In this document: positions 48,881 through 57,378 of the stretch, one piece after another
Numbering within the stretch: the stretch's first letter is position 1
Layout of the letters: the number at the start of each line of letters is the position of its first letter
NCBI GenBank assembly: GCA_003139695.1
Contig: PLJM01000005.1
Span: 1-64,000, forward strand
Direction: 5' to 3'
Source of the DNA: Candidatus Dormiibacterota bacterium
GTDB taxonomy: Bacteria > Chloroflexota > Dormibacteria > Dormibacterales > Dormibacteraceae
DNA length: 64,000 nt
Position numbers and translations under genes: made by a program
Notes under the pieces: generated by a model
Database searches by the model: none
Seen by the model: the letters and a program-made list of their open reading frames with translations, nothing else
Told to the model about the DNA's origin: nothing

Positions 48881-49371
48881 CAGATGCGCAGAATGTGTTG
48901 AACCAGTTGCGTATCCTCATGCTCGTAGACGGCTTCGACACCGAAGGGCTGTTCGATTCGCTGGCGCGCCTGCTTCAGCTTCGAGAGGCCGAGCTCCTAC
49001 TCGTCTTCGTTCATAGGACCGGGCCGAGGCCAGGGCTCGAGCTGGCGCCGCGCAGGCCTGGCGGTCACGACCTGGCGCCGCATCGTGAGCGCGAGCTCGC
49101 CAACGCGGAGGTCGAGGGCGGCAACCAAGCCCTCGCCGAGGCGGAAAAGATAGCGCGCCAGCTGGGGGCGCGAGTCGAGTCGCGGCACCTGGACGGTGAG
49201 CCTGGCCACGTTGTGTGCGAGCTCGCGAAAGCTGAGCGTGCGGACCTGGTCGCCGTGCGAGGCACTGGGCACGGGCGGCCGCAAGTAGGTCCTGGGTCCC
49301 TAGGGCCGACCGCCCGCTTCATCGTCGACCACAGCCCCTGCCCGGTTCTACTGCTGCGCGACAGCGGCTAG
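48877..49371 (+). CDS. universal stress protein family
   Basis: About 164 aa, UspA Rossmann-like fold: LRILMLVDGF strand, and C-terminal RGTGHGRPQVGPGSLGPTAR with VDHSPCPVLLL, the ATP-loop region (GxxG...GS) of nucleotide-binding USPs. TTG overlaps the permease stop by 4 nt (TTGA), so the two are coupled. GTG at 48892 is another possible start. Confidence 0.8.
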   Translation: MTDAQNVLNQLRILMLVDGFDTEGLFDSLARLLQLREAELLLVFVHRTGPRPGLELAPRRPGGHDLAPHRERELANAEVEGGNQALAEAEKIARQLGARVESRHLDGEPGHVVCELAKAERADLVAVRGTGHGRPQVGPGSLGPTARFIVDHSPCPVLLLRDSG

Positions 49372-49401
49372 GTCTTGGTGCAGGCGTTCTTTTCGAGACG
49401 C

Positions 49402-49565
49402 CAGCGTGGCAGGGTTGGCCGGGTCTCCCCGGCCATGTCTTTGTCTTGATCACACCAATCGTGGCGGGGAGTGCCTCTTAAACAATCCCATCGATATACC
49501 GGAGGAGGAGCAGGCGCGCGCGCAGCGCCCGCCGATGAGGGGGGACCATCCGGGTCCCCTCTCAT
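49402..49565. repeat. 165-nt structured dispersed element, copy D
   Basis: Plus-strand order as copy A: hairpin 1 (49417-49434), CTTTGTCTTG, CGTGGCGGGGAG, CGGAGGAGGAGC, hairpin 2 (49513-49533) and hairpin 3 (49535-49565). Hairpin 3 has paired G and C where A, B and C have paired A and T. It ends 4 nt from the stop of the dehydrogenase gene at 49570. The AATTCGTAAT box seen in A-C is not clear here. Confidence 0.88.
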
Positions 49566-49569
49566 TCGT

Positions 49570-50733
49570 TTAGCAGCCCAACAAGCGCGCGATCAGCATT
49601 CGTTGCACCTCTGAGGTGCCCTCGCCGATCTCGTTGATCTTCACGTCTCGCCAGTAGCGCGCAACCGGGTAGTCCTCCATGAAGCCGTACCCGCCATGGA
49701 TCTGCACGGCCTGGTCCGCAGCTCGCTTCGAAGTCTCCGAGGCGTACAGCTTGCACATTGCGGCGAGCATCCTTGCCTCGTCGGTGGTTTCGCCGTCCGT
49801 TTTCATATAGGTCACCGCGGCGCGGTAAACCATCGTTCGGGCGATCTCGGTTTCCATCGCCATGTCGGCGAGCTTGAACTGCACGGCCTGGTGCTTCGAG
49901 ATAGGGACGCCAAAAGACCTGCGCTCCTTGGCGTACGAGAGGGATGCGTCAAGGCAAGCCTGGGCCAGGCCCACCGATAAGGCAGCGATGGCGATGCGAC
50001 CGCCCAAAAGCGTGTGCAGGAACTGGCGGAAGCCACCCCCACGCTCTCCGAGAAGGTACTCGTCTGGGACGGCGCAGTCTTCGAAGCTGAGCGGGTGCGT
50101 GTCCGAAGAGTGCCAACCCAATTTCCGATACGACTCGAGGATGTGATACCCAGGCGTGCCGGTGGGCACCATGATGGCGCTGATCTCCGGTCTGCCGCCA
50201 TTGGCCTTGGCTGTGACCGCGGTGACAGTCACTCCCGCGGAAATATCGGTGCCGCAGTTGGTGATGAACTGCTTCGCGCCGTTGACGACCCACTTTCCGT
50301 CGCGCAGCTCAGCGCGCGTCTTCGTCGCACCAGCGTCTGAACCCGCCTCGGGCTCGGTCAGCCCGAATGACCACAGCTTGCGGCCCGCGAGCAGATCCGG
50401 TAGCCACCTCTCCTTTTGCTCTTTGCTGCCGAAGTCATGAATCGGCGCGGCGCCGAGGCAGACCGCCGCCTCGAGCGTGATCCCGACGCCGGTGTCCGCT
50501 CGCGAGATCTCCTCGATCGCCAGGCACAACGAGAGAAAGTCGCCACCCGCACCGCCGTACTCCTCGGAGAACGGGAGGCCGAACAGTCCAAGCTCCCCCA
50601 TCTGGCGAACGATGTCGTAGCCGAACTTGTGGTTCCGGTCCAACTCCTCTGCGGCCGGAGCCACAACCTCACGGGCGAAATCGCGACACACGTCGCGAAT
50701 CGCCTGCTGCTCAGAGGTCAGCTGAAAGTCCAA
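49570..50733 (-). CDS. acyl-CoA dehydrogenase
   Basis: 387 aa, short-chain type: FGLTEPEAGSDAGATKT, GWHSSDTHPLSFEDC and the catalytic Glu in IGEGTSEVQR. Start TTG at 50733 begins the family N-terminus MDFQLTSEQQAIRD. Last gene on the minus strand before element D. Confidence 0.92.
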   Translation of the reverse strand: MDFQLTSEQQAIRDVCRDFAREVVAPAAEELDRNHKFGYDIVRQMGELGLFGLPFSEEYGGAGGDFLSLCLAIEEISRADTGVGITLEAAVCLGAAPIHDFGSKEQKERWLPDLLAGRKLWSFGLTEPEAGSDAGATKTRAELRDGKWVVNGAKQFITNCGTDISAGVTVTAVTAKANGGRPEISAIMVPTGTPGYHILESYRKLGWHSSDTHPLSFEDCAVPDEYLLGERGGGFRQFLHTLLGGRIAIAALSVGLAQACLDASLSYAKERRSFGVPISKHQAVQFKLADMAMETEIARTMVYRAAVTYMKTDGETTDEARMLAAMCKLYASETSKRAADQAVQIHGGYGFMEDYPVARYWRDVKINEIGEGTSEVQRMLIARLLGC

Positions 50734-50775
50734 CCCGCCAATCCTTACACGGCTTGGCGGGTGCGCGCTGCGACG

Positions 50776-51225
50776 CTAGTTACCGAGGACGAAAACCTTT
50801 AGAGCCCAGCTGAGCGCCAGCAGGACCACTATCCAGATCGTGACGAGGCGCCATTGGCGCGAGCTGAGGTTCAGCGACCAGCTTCGGCCGGTGACCATGC
50901 CTGCCGCCAGTCCGACCACCCCCACCACGCTGCCCGCAAACAGCGCCGGACCCAGCGGGTAGAGCCGGACAGCATCGGTCATGTCGCCCTGCCACATGTA
51001 GGCGAACGCACGGGTGCCGCCGCAGAAAGGACATGGGTGCCCGGTGAGGTAGAAGAAGGGGCAGGGCGGCAGCACCCAGTGGCCTACGTGAAGGGCCCAG
51101 TAGACACGCGTGTAGACCAACCACAGCAGCAGGCCGCCGATGAGCGAGATGTCGCGCAGGCGGTCGCCAGGTCCAGGCCTCGTGATCGAGATCGGTATCA
51201 CCAGGCGGTTGAAGTGGCTAACCAC
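50776..51225 (-). CDS. DUF2752 membrane protein
   Basis: 149 aa with three to four hydrophobic helices and the DUF2752 signature: CPFFYLTGHPCPFCGGTRAF followed by GDMTDAVRLYPLGP. The three conserved Cys suggest metal or redox binding; function unknown. GTG start lies 9 nt after sucD on the same strand. Confidence 0.85.
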   Translation of the reverse strand: MVSHFNRLVIPISITRPGPGDRLRDISLIGGLLLWLVYTRVYWALHVGHWVLPPCPFFYLTGHPCPFCGGTRAFAYMWQGDMTDAVRLYPLGPALFAGSVVGVVGLAAGMVTGRSWSLNLSSRQWRLVTIWIVVLLALSWALKVFVLGN

Positions 51226-51234
51226 CGAAGGAGC

Positions 51235-52095
51235 CTAGCGCAGCAGACCGACGATATCGTCGGTGGTCTCGGCGACGGCGACGCCGGCCTTCTGAAACGC
51301 CTCCACCTTGCTCTTGGCGGTGCCGCGGTTGCCCGAGACGATCGCGCCGGCGTGGCCCATCCGCTTGCCCTCTGGTGCAGTCCGCCCCGAGACGAAGGCC
51401 ACGGTCTTGAGCCTGGTGCCTGCGCCCAATAGCTCGGCCGCGCGCTCCTCGTCGCTACCCCCTATCTCGCCGATCAGCACGAGGTGTGTTGTGGTCGGGT
51501 CCTTTTCGAAGAGCTCGACGACATCTTTGAAGGTCAGGCCCAGAACCGGATCGCCGCCGATGCCCACGATCGTGGACTGGCCCATGCCGGCCGCCGTCAG
51601 GGCGGATGCCACCTCGTAGGTCAAGGTGCCGCTTCGCGAGACCAGCCCGACCGACCCGGCGCTGGTGATGCGTTGGGGAATGATGCCGATCTTGCCCACG
51701 CCTGGTGTGATGAGACCGGGGCAGTTGGCGCCGATCAATCGCGCGGAAGAGTAGCCATGCAGGAAGTCCTTGACCTTGATCATCTCCTGGATCGGAATCC
51801 CTTCGGTGATGCACACGATCAACGAGATGCCGCCGGCGGCCGCCTCCATGATCGCGTCGGCGGCAAAAGGAGGAGGCACGAAGATGCCGGACGCATTCGC
51901 GCCGGTCGCCTTGACCGCGTCGGCCACTGTGTTGAACACGGGAAGTCCGAGGTGCGTCGTCCCTCCCTTTCCCGGGCTGGTCCCGCCGACCACTTTCGTG
52001 CCCATCTCCAGCATCTGTCCCGCGTGGAAAGTGCCCTCCCTGCCTGTGATGCCCTGGACGATGACGCGCGTCGAAGCGTCGAGAAGGATGCTCAT
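51235..52095 (-). CDS. sucD: succinyl-CoA synthetase alpha subunit
   Basis: 286 aa. CoA-binding N-domain (VQGITGREGTFHAGQM), IGANCPGLITPG, and the phosphorylated His in GKRMGHAGAIVSG. With SucC it makes ATP or GTP from succinyl-CoA. ATG overlaps the sucC stop (ATGA). Confidence 0.96.
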   Translation of the reverse strand: MSILLDASTRVIVQGITGREGTFHAGQMLEMGTKVVGGTSPGKGGTTHLGLPVFNTVADAVKATGANASGIFVPPPFAADAIMEAAAGGISLIVCITEGIPIQEMIKVKDFLHGYSSARLIGANCPGLITPGVGKIGIIPQRITSAGSVGLVSRSGTLTYEVASALTAAGMGQSTIVGIGGDPVLGLTFKDVVELFEKDPTTTHLVLIGEIGGSDEERAAELLGAGTRLKTVAFVSGRTAPEGKRMGHAGAIVSGNRGTAKSKVEAFQKAGVAVAETTDDIVGLLR

Positions 52096-53234
52096 CGCGG
52101 CGCCGCAGCCTTGGTGAGCTCGACGATTTTCTGCGCGGCCTCCCAGGCACTGGCGCCCGGCTCGATCCCGTTCTGCTTGAGAATCGCTCGACCCTCCTCC
52201 TCGTTGGTGCCGCTCATCCGCACCACCAGGGGAAGCTTCATCTTCAGGTTGTCTCGCGCTGTGACGAGGCCCTTGGCGACCTCGTCGCCTCGCGTGATGC
52301 CGCCGAAAACGTTCATCAGCACGCCCCGCACGCGCGGGTTCATGAGGATCACGGCCAGCGCGTTCTCGACCACCTCGGCTTTGGCCCCACCACCGATATC
52401 GCAAAAGTTGGCCGCTCGCCCGCCGGCCTTGGCGACAAGGTCGAGCGTGTTCATGCAAAGTCCCGCGCCGTTTCCGATGATGCCGATGTCGCCGTCCAGC
52501 GAGACGTAGGTCAGACCACGCTTCTTGGCCTCCACCTCGTAGGGGTCGCCCTCCAGGACCGAGCCGTAACGCTCCTCGAGGTCCCTGTGTCGCCACGCGG
52601 CGTTCTCATCCGTCTCCAGCTTCGCGTCACCGGCGATGATCTCGCCCTTCGTCGTGACGACAAGCGGGTTGATCTCGGCCGTCACCGCATCGAGCTCCGG
52701 GATCGCTCTGTACAGCTTCCGGATGAGTGCTGTGAGCGGTCGTGCCAGCTCGCCGAGGCCGGCATCGAAAGCGAGCTGGTTGAGCTCGAAGTCAAGCGGC
52801 CCTCTCCAGGGGTTTGGGTGCAAACGGGCAATCGATTCGGGCGCCTCCTCGGCAACCTGCTCGATGTCCATACCGCCTTTGGCCGAGAGCATGAGGATGT
52901 TGTTGCGCGCGTCGCGATCGACAGTGAAGCCGAGGTAGATCTCTCGCTGGATGTCCAGCGCCGCTTCGCAGTACACGAGCGGCACCTTGAAGCCCTTGAT
53001 GTCCATGCCGATGATCTGAGCCGCAGCCTTGCGTGCCTCGTCGGGTGTTTTCACGACCTTGATGCCGCCGGCTTTGCCGCGACCGCCAACGGGGACCTGG
53101 GCCTTGATTGCCACCGGCCCCAGCTCCTCGCAGGCCTTCGCCGCCTCGTCTGGAGTTCGAGCGACCTTGCCAGGCGGGATTTGAATTCCTAGCGACGCCA
53201 GCACCTCTTTCGCCTGGTACTCGAGTAGCTTCAC
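52092..53234 (-). CDS. sucC: succinyl-CoA synthetase beta subunit
   Basis: 380 aa. ATP-grasp domain (PVGGRGKAGGIKV, AEINPLVVT) and C-domain (FCDIGGGAKAEVVENA, GGITRGDEVA, MSGTNEEEGRAIL). GTG at 53234 has GGGGG a few nt upstream and starts the family N-terminus VKLLEYQAKE. Placed in the same minus-strand block as the methylmalonyl-CoA pathway genes, it would conserve energy from succinyl-CoA. Confidence 0.96.
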   Translation of the reverse strand: MKLLEYQAKEVLASLGIQIPPGKVARTPDEAAKACEELGPVAIKAQVPVGGRGKAGGIKVVKTPDEARKAAAQIIGMDIKGFKVPLVYCEAALDIQREIYLGFTVDRDARNNILMLSAKGGMDIEQVAEEAPESIARLHPNPWRGPLDFELNQLAFDAGLGELARPLTALIRKLYRAIPELDAVTAEINPLVVTTKGEIIAGDAKLETDENAAWRHRDLEERYGSVLEGDPYEVEAKKRGLTYVSLDGDIGIIGNGAGLCMNTLDLVAKAGGRAANFCDIGGGAKAEVVENALAVILMNPRVRGVLMNVFGGITRGDEVAKGLVTARDNLKMKLPLVVRMSGTNEEEGRAILKQNGIEPGASAWEAAQKIVELTKAAAPR

Positions 53235-53268
53235 GGCGCCCCCTGCGGTAGGCGAATGCGGGCTGCGG

Positions 53269-53577
53269 TCAAGGGGAAGACGGATGAAATGGGCAAACGA
53301 GGTTTGGATCGGAGTTCGTGTAGCTGTTGCAGAAGCTGCGCTGAAAGTCAGGGCTTCCAATTAGAGCAAACGTCCCAACGATGCCGAGGACGATGACCAC
53401 CACCAAGGCGACTCCACAGCCGATCAGGATTGCCGGCCAGGGTGATTTAGCCTTCGCCGTCGGGGTGTTGCCGGCCGGAGCGACCGGCGGGCCGCCGATC
53501 GGGCGCCAGGTCGCACCGTCCCAGTAGCTGAGGCCGTCATCCGAGATCCAACGACCCTGAGCGTCCTGGCGAGGCAC
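53269..53577 (-). CDS. small DUF2510-like membrane protein
   Basis: 102 aa. The N-terminal GLSYWDGATWRP motif is that of DUF2510 (SHOCT/WW-like) segments; a Pro-rich linker and one transmembrane helix (AILIGCGVALVVVIVLGIVG) follow, with a short extracytoplasmic tail containing two Cys. Function unknown. Confidence 0.7.
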   Translation of the reverse strand: MPRQDAQGRWISDDGLSYWDGATWRPIGGPPVAPAGNTPTAKAKSPWPAILIGCGVALVVVIVLGIVGTFALIGSPDFQRSFCNSYTNSDPNLVCPFHPSSP

Positions 53578-53697
53578 AGCGAAAGTCTAAAGCTGCCCTG
53601 GAACTGGATGTTGCCTTGCGGAGCTGCCGCTTGGACTACTGCGAAGGCCGTGGTCTGAAAGCCACCACCCTGAACAGTCCACCGACCATGACGCTGC

Positions 53698-55260
53698 TCA
53701 CAGCGGGATGTTGCCGTGCCAGCGCGGGCTTCGGCGGCGCTCCTTTCGCAGCGCGATCTTCAGCGCGCGGATGAGCTCGCCGCGAGTACGACCTGGCTCG
53801 ATCACGTCATCGATGTAGCCGCGCTCGGCCGCGATGTACGGATTGGCAAAACGCTCCGTGTAGTCGGTAACGAGCTCGCGCCTTCGTGCGACCGGGTCGG
53901 CGGCGGCCGCCAGCTCGCGGTGGAAAACGATGTTCACGGCGCCCTCCGGCCCCATCACTGCAATTTCGGCGGTCGGCCACGCGACGTTGAAATCCGCACG
54001 GATGTGTTTGGAGCACATGACGCAGTAGGCGCCGCCGTATGCCTTACGCGTGATGACGGTGAGCTTGGGCACGGTCGCCTCGCTATACGCGTAGAGGAGC
54101 TTGGCGCCGTGCCTGATGATGCCGCCGTACTCCTGAGCGGTGCCGGGGAGAAAACCCGGCACGTCGACGAACGTGACCAGCGGGATGTTGAAGGCGTCGC
54201 AAAAGCGAACGAACCGCGCGGCTTTCACTGACGCGTTGATGTCAAGGGCGCCCGCCATGACCTTTGGCTGGTTGGCGACCACACCGACCGAGTGGCCGTC
54301 CAGGTGGGCGAAGCCCACCACCATGTTCATGGCGAAGTACGGCTGCACCTCGAAAAAGTCGCCATGGTCGACGACCATGGTGATGACGTCTTTGATGTCG
54401 TACGGCTCTTTTGGGTTGTCCGGAATCACCGTCGCGAGGCCAGGCGCAACGCGCTCAGGGTCGTCCGTTGCGGGAACGCTCGGCGGCTGCTCCTCGCAGT
54501 TCTGCGGGATGTACTTGAACATTCGCCGCACCTGCGCGAAGCATTCGTCCTCGGTTTCGGCAAGGAAGTGCGCGACGCCTGACTTGACGTTGTGGACCTC
54601 CGCTCCGCCAAGTGAGTCGAAGGTCACCTCCTCGCCGGTCGTGACGCGGATTACCTCCGGTCCCGTAATGAACATGTAGCCGACGCCGTGGACCATGAAA
54701 GTAAAGTCGGTCATCGCGGGTGAATAAACGGCGCCCCCGGTGCAGGGGCCGAGGATGAGGCTCAGCTGCGGGATGAGCCCGCTGGATTCGACATTGCGCC
54801 AGAAAATCTCGGCATAGCCCGCAAGCGAGACGACCCCCTCCTGGATGCGCGCGCCCCCAGAGTCATTGATGCCGATGATCGGAATGCGGTTGCGAAGCGC
54901 GAGGTCCATCACCTTGATCACCTTCTCCGCAAAGACCTCGCCGAGGGAGCCGCCAAACACCGAGGCGTCGTGGCTGAAGAGCATCACGTCTCGGCCGTCG
55001 ATCTTTCCCATCCCGGTCACCACGCCGTCTCCCGGCACGCGCTTTGCGTCCATGCCGGCGCCTTCGGCCCGATGGGTGGCGAAGATGTCGAGCTCCTCGA
55101 ACGAGTTGCGATCGACCAGCCGGGCTATGCGCTCGCGCGCGGTCAGCTTGCCTTTCGCGTGCTGCCGGTTGAACGCCTCGGCATCTCCGTGGCCGGCTTC
55201 GTATTTGCGCTGGCGCAGCTGGTTAAGCGGGTCGACCTTCTTGGCTTTGGGTTCAGTCAC
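53698..55260 (-). CDS. pccB: acyl-CoA carboxylase beta subunit (propionyl-CoA carboxylase type)
   Basis: 520-aa carboxyltransferase: GKLTARERIARLVD, SHDASVFGGSLGEVFAEK, GGARIQEGV (oxyanion) and VPGFLPGTAQEYGGIIRHG. The position that separates propionyl-CoA (Asp) from acetyl-CoA (Ile) carboxylases in Streptomyces (GGAYDVM) is Cys413 here. Neighbouring mutase and epimerase argue for propionyl-CoA. GTG overlaps the small ORF stop (GTGA). The biotin-carrying alpha subunit is not in the window. Confidence 0.9.
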   Translation of the reverse strand: MTEPKAKKVDPLNQLRQRKYEAGHGDAEAFNRQHAKGKLTARERIARLVDRNSFEELDIFATHRAEGAGMDAKRVPGDGVVTGMGKIDGRDVMLFSHDASVFGGSLGEVFAEKVIKVMDLALRNRIPIIGINDSGGARIQEGVVSLAGYAEIFWRNVESSGLIPQLSLILGPCTGGAVYSPAMTDFTFMVHGVGYMFITGPEVIRVTTGEEVTFDSLGGAEVHNVKSGVAHFLAETEDECFAQVRRMFKYIPQNCEEQPPSVPATDDPERVAPGLATVIPDNPKEPYDIKDVITMVVDHGDFFEVQPYFAMNMVVGFAHLDGHSVGVVANQPKVMAGALDINASVKAARFVRFCDAFNIPLVTFVDVPGFLPGTAQEYGGIIRHGAKLLYAYSEATVPKLTVITRKAYGGAYCVMCSKHIRADFNVAWPTAEIAVMGPEGAVNIVFHRELAAAADPVARRRELVTDYTERFANPYIAAERGYIDDVIEPGRTRGELIRALKIALRKERRRSPRWHGNIPL

Positions 55261-55328
55261 TCGCCAGCCAACCAGTCCATGGCCGCGTTCCCGTCCTCAT
55301 CGGCGATCGTCGGGACCACAAAAGTCAT
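55257..55328 (-). CDS. 23-aa open reading frame between mcm and pccB
   Basis: MTFVVPTIADEDGNAAMDW plus LAGE. It has AGAGGAG before its ATG and its stop overlaps the pccB GTG (GTGA), so it looks like a genuine translated unit or a coupling leader for pccB. Shorter than the known AccE/PccE epsilon subunits. No family. Confidence 0.5.
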   Translation of the reverse strand: MTFVVPTIADEDGNAAMDWLAGE

Positions 55329-55347
55329 GCTGTCGTCTCCTCTTTCT

Positions 55348-56982
55348 TCAGGTGACCTGTGAAGGTTGGTATTCGCCAAACACACCTCGAAGCACGTTGC
55401 AACATTCGCCGATAGTGATGTAGTCGGCCAGCGCTGCCTTGAGTGGTGGCAACAAGTTCTCCGTGCCTCGGGCCGCTTTTTCGATGGCTTTCTGGTGACG
55501 TTCCAGCGTCCCTTTGGGCCGGCTGGCGCGCAGGCGCCCGAGCGCGCGGGCCTGCGCCGCCTGATGGCGAGGGCTGATTTTCATGATCTCCACCGCGTCA
55601 GAGTCCGCACTTTCGAACCGGTTGACGCCCACCACCACCCGCTCGCCCGACTCGATCCTCTTCTGCAGACGGTAAGAGCTCTCGGCGATCCGCCGCTGGG
55701 TCCACCCCGATTCGATGCAGGCCACCGCGCCGCCGCCTTCGTCCATCTCGGCCATGATCGCCAGCGCCTCCTCCTCCACCTTGTCGGTGAGGCTCTCCAC
55801 GTAATAGGAGCCGCCTAGCGGATCGGCCACCAGCGGCACCGCCGTCTCGTAGCCAATGACCTGTTGGGTTCTGAGCGCTACCTCAGCCGCCCCTTGCGAT
55901 GGCAGGCCCAAAGCTTCGTCGAATGCATTCGTATGCAGCGATTGGGTGCCGCCAAGCACCGCGCTCATCGCTTCGAGCGCTGTTCGGACCACGTTGTTCA
56001 GCGGCTGCTGCGCGGTGAGCGTGACGCCGCCTGTTTGCGTGTGAAAGCGCAGAGCCTGCGATCGCTGATCCTTCGCCTGAAACCGGTCGCGCATGATCCG
56101 CGCCCAGATGCGGCGGGCTGCACGGAACTTCGCGACCTCTTCGAAGAAGTCCATGTGAGCGGCGAAGAAGAACGACACGCGCGGCGCGAAATCATCAACC
56201 GCGAGCCCGGCCGCCTGCGCCGCGTCCACGTAGGCGATCGCATGGCTGAGCGTAAGCGCAATCTCCTCCGCTGCCGTCGAGCCGGCCTCCCTTATGTGAT
56301 AGCCGGAGATCGAGATCGTGTTCCAGCTGGGGAGGTTCGACTGGCAATAAGCGAACAGGTCGGTCACCAGCCTCATCGATGGCTTCGGCGGGAAGATGTA
56401 GGTGCCGCGCGCCGCGTACTCCTTGAGGATGTCGTTCTGCACGGTCCCGGTGATCTTCTCGGGTGGGCAGCCCTGCTTCTCTGCGACGAGCTGATACAGG
56501 AGCAGCAACATCGTCGCACTCGCGTTGATCGTCATCGAGGTCGAGACTTTGTCGAGGGGAATCCCATCCAGCAGGGTCTCCATGTCCTCGAGCGAGTCGA
56601 TCGCTACGCCGACCTTGCCCACCTCGCCATTGGCCATCGGGTCGTCCGAGTCGTATCCGATCTGCGTTGGCAGGTCGAAGGCTACCGAGAGGCCCGTCTG
56701 GCCCTGCTTCAACAAGAACTTGTAGCGCTTGTTGGACTCCGCTGCGGTGCCAAATCCCGCGTACTGCCGCATAGTCCACAGCCGCCCGCGATACATGTCC
56801 TTGTGGATGCCCCGCGTGAACGGGAACGTGCCAGGAAGCGGCTCTTCCGCCTGGCGATCCTCGCCCGAATAAACTGGTTTGAGCGGCAAGCCGTTGTCGT
56901 TTGAAAGGGGGGTGTCCCCCCTGTCGCGAGGGCCGGGCAGAGCCCTTCCCCCGTCGCTACCCCCCTGGATCACCTCGGTCAT
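55348..56982 (-). CDS. methylmalonyl-CoA mutase large subunit
   Basis: 544 aa: [51 protein letters not shown]. Substrate residues are Tyr74 and Arg192, the methylmalonyl-CoA mutase pair. It lacks the B12 domain, which must come from a separate subunit such as that at 37.4 kb. ATG overlaps the epimerase stop (ATGA). The N-terminal linker encodes a GC palindrome shared with the DinB gene. Confidence 0.92.
   Translation of the reverse strand: MTEVIQGGSDGGRALPGPRDRGDTPLSNDNGLPLKPVYSGEDRQAEEPLPGTFPFTRGIHKDMYRGRLWTMRQYAGFGTAAESNKRYKFLLKQGQTGLSVAFDLPTQIGYDSDDPMANGEVGKVGVAIDSLEDMETLLDGIPLDKVSTSMTINASATMLLLLYQLVAEKQGCPPEKITGTVQNDILKEYAARGTYIFPPKPSMRLVTDLFAYCQSNLPSWNTISISGYHIREAGSTAAEEIALTLSHAIAYVDAAQAAGLAVDDFAPRVSFFFAAHMDFFEEVAKFRAARRIWARIMRDRFQAKDQRSQALRFHTQTGGVTLTAQQPLNNVVRTALEAMSAVLGGTQSLHTNAFDEALGLPSQGAAEVALRTQQVIGYETAVPLVADPLGGSYYVESLTDKVEEEALAIMAEMDEGGGAVACIESGWTQRRIAESSYRLQKRIESGERVVVGVNRFESADSDAVEIMKISPRHQAAQARALGRLRASRPKGTLERHQKAIEKAARGTENLLPPLKAALADYITIGECCNVLRGVFGEYQPSQVT
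56895..56922. repeat. 28-nt GC-palindrome repeat inside the mutase gene (copy 2)
   Basis: TGTCGTT then GGGGGG-TGT-CCCCCC. Same length and frame as the copy at 22405-22432; it encodes Arg-Gly-Asp-Thr-Pro-Leu-Ser-Asn-Asp in a linker before the conserved fold. Confidence 0.55.
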
Positions 56983-57377
56983 ATTTCGACGAACTCGGTC
57001 AGGACACCGCCCAGGCTCTTGGGGTGCACGAAGGCGATGAGCGAGCCGTGCATGCCCATCCGCGGTTCGGCGTCGATCAGCTCGCAGCCGGCCGCGCGCG
57101 CATCGGCCAGCGCTTGCCCGATATCCGTGACCCCAAAAGCCACGTGATGCAGCCCGGGTCCGCGCTTCGCCAGGAACTTGCCGACCGGAGAATCCGGCCG
57201 GAGTGCGCTCATCAGCTCAACCTCCCCGTCGCCGGTGCGTAGGAACGCCGCCTCGAGGCCCTCCCTTTCATTGACCTCTCGGTGAACTAGATCTGCGCCC
57301 AGGGCTGCTCGGTAGAGACCTATCGATTCGTCGAGGTCCGCAACCGCGACGCCTACATGATGGATCCGCGTCAGCAC
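56979..57377 (-). CDS. mce: methylmalonyl-CoA epimerase
   Basis: 132-aa VOC-fold protein. IHHVGVAVADLDESI, VELMSALRPDSPVGKFL, GLHHVAFGVTD and the C-terminal GVLTEFVE give the metal-binding His and Glu. It converts (S)- to (R)-methylmalonyl-CoA, linking the carboxylase to the mutase. GTG starts 1 nt after the upstream SCP2 stop. Confidence 0.94.
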   Translation of the reverse strand: MLTRIHHVGVAVADLDESIGLYRAALGADLVHREVNEREGLEAAFLRTGDGEVELMSALRPDSPVGKFLAKRGPGLHHVAFGVTDIGQALADARAAGCELIDAEPRMGMHGSLIAFVHPKSLGGVLTEFVEI

Positions 57378-57378
57378 G

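Noticed and set aside
53578-53697. Possible duplicated tail of the carboxylase gene (shared ATGTTGCC)
   Set aside because: Only an 8-nt match between 53607 and 53707 regions; too short to support duplication.
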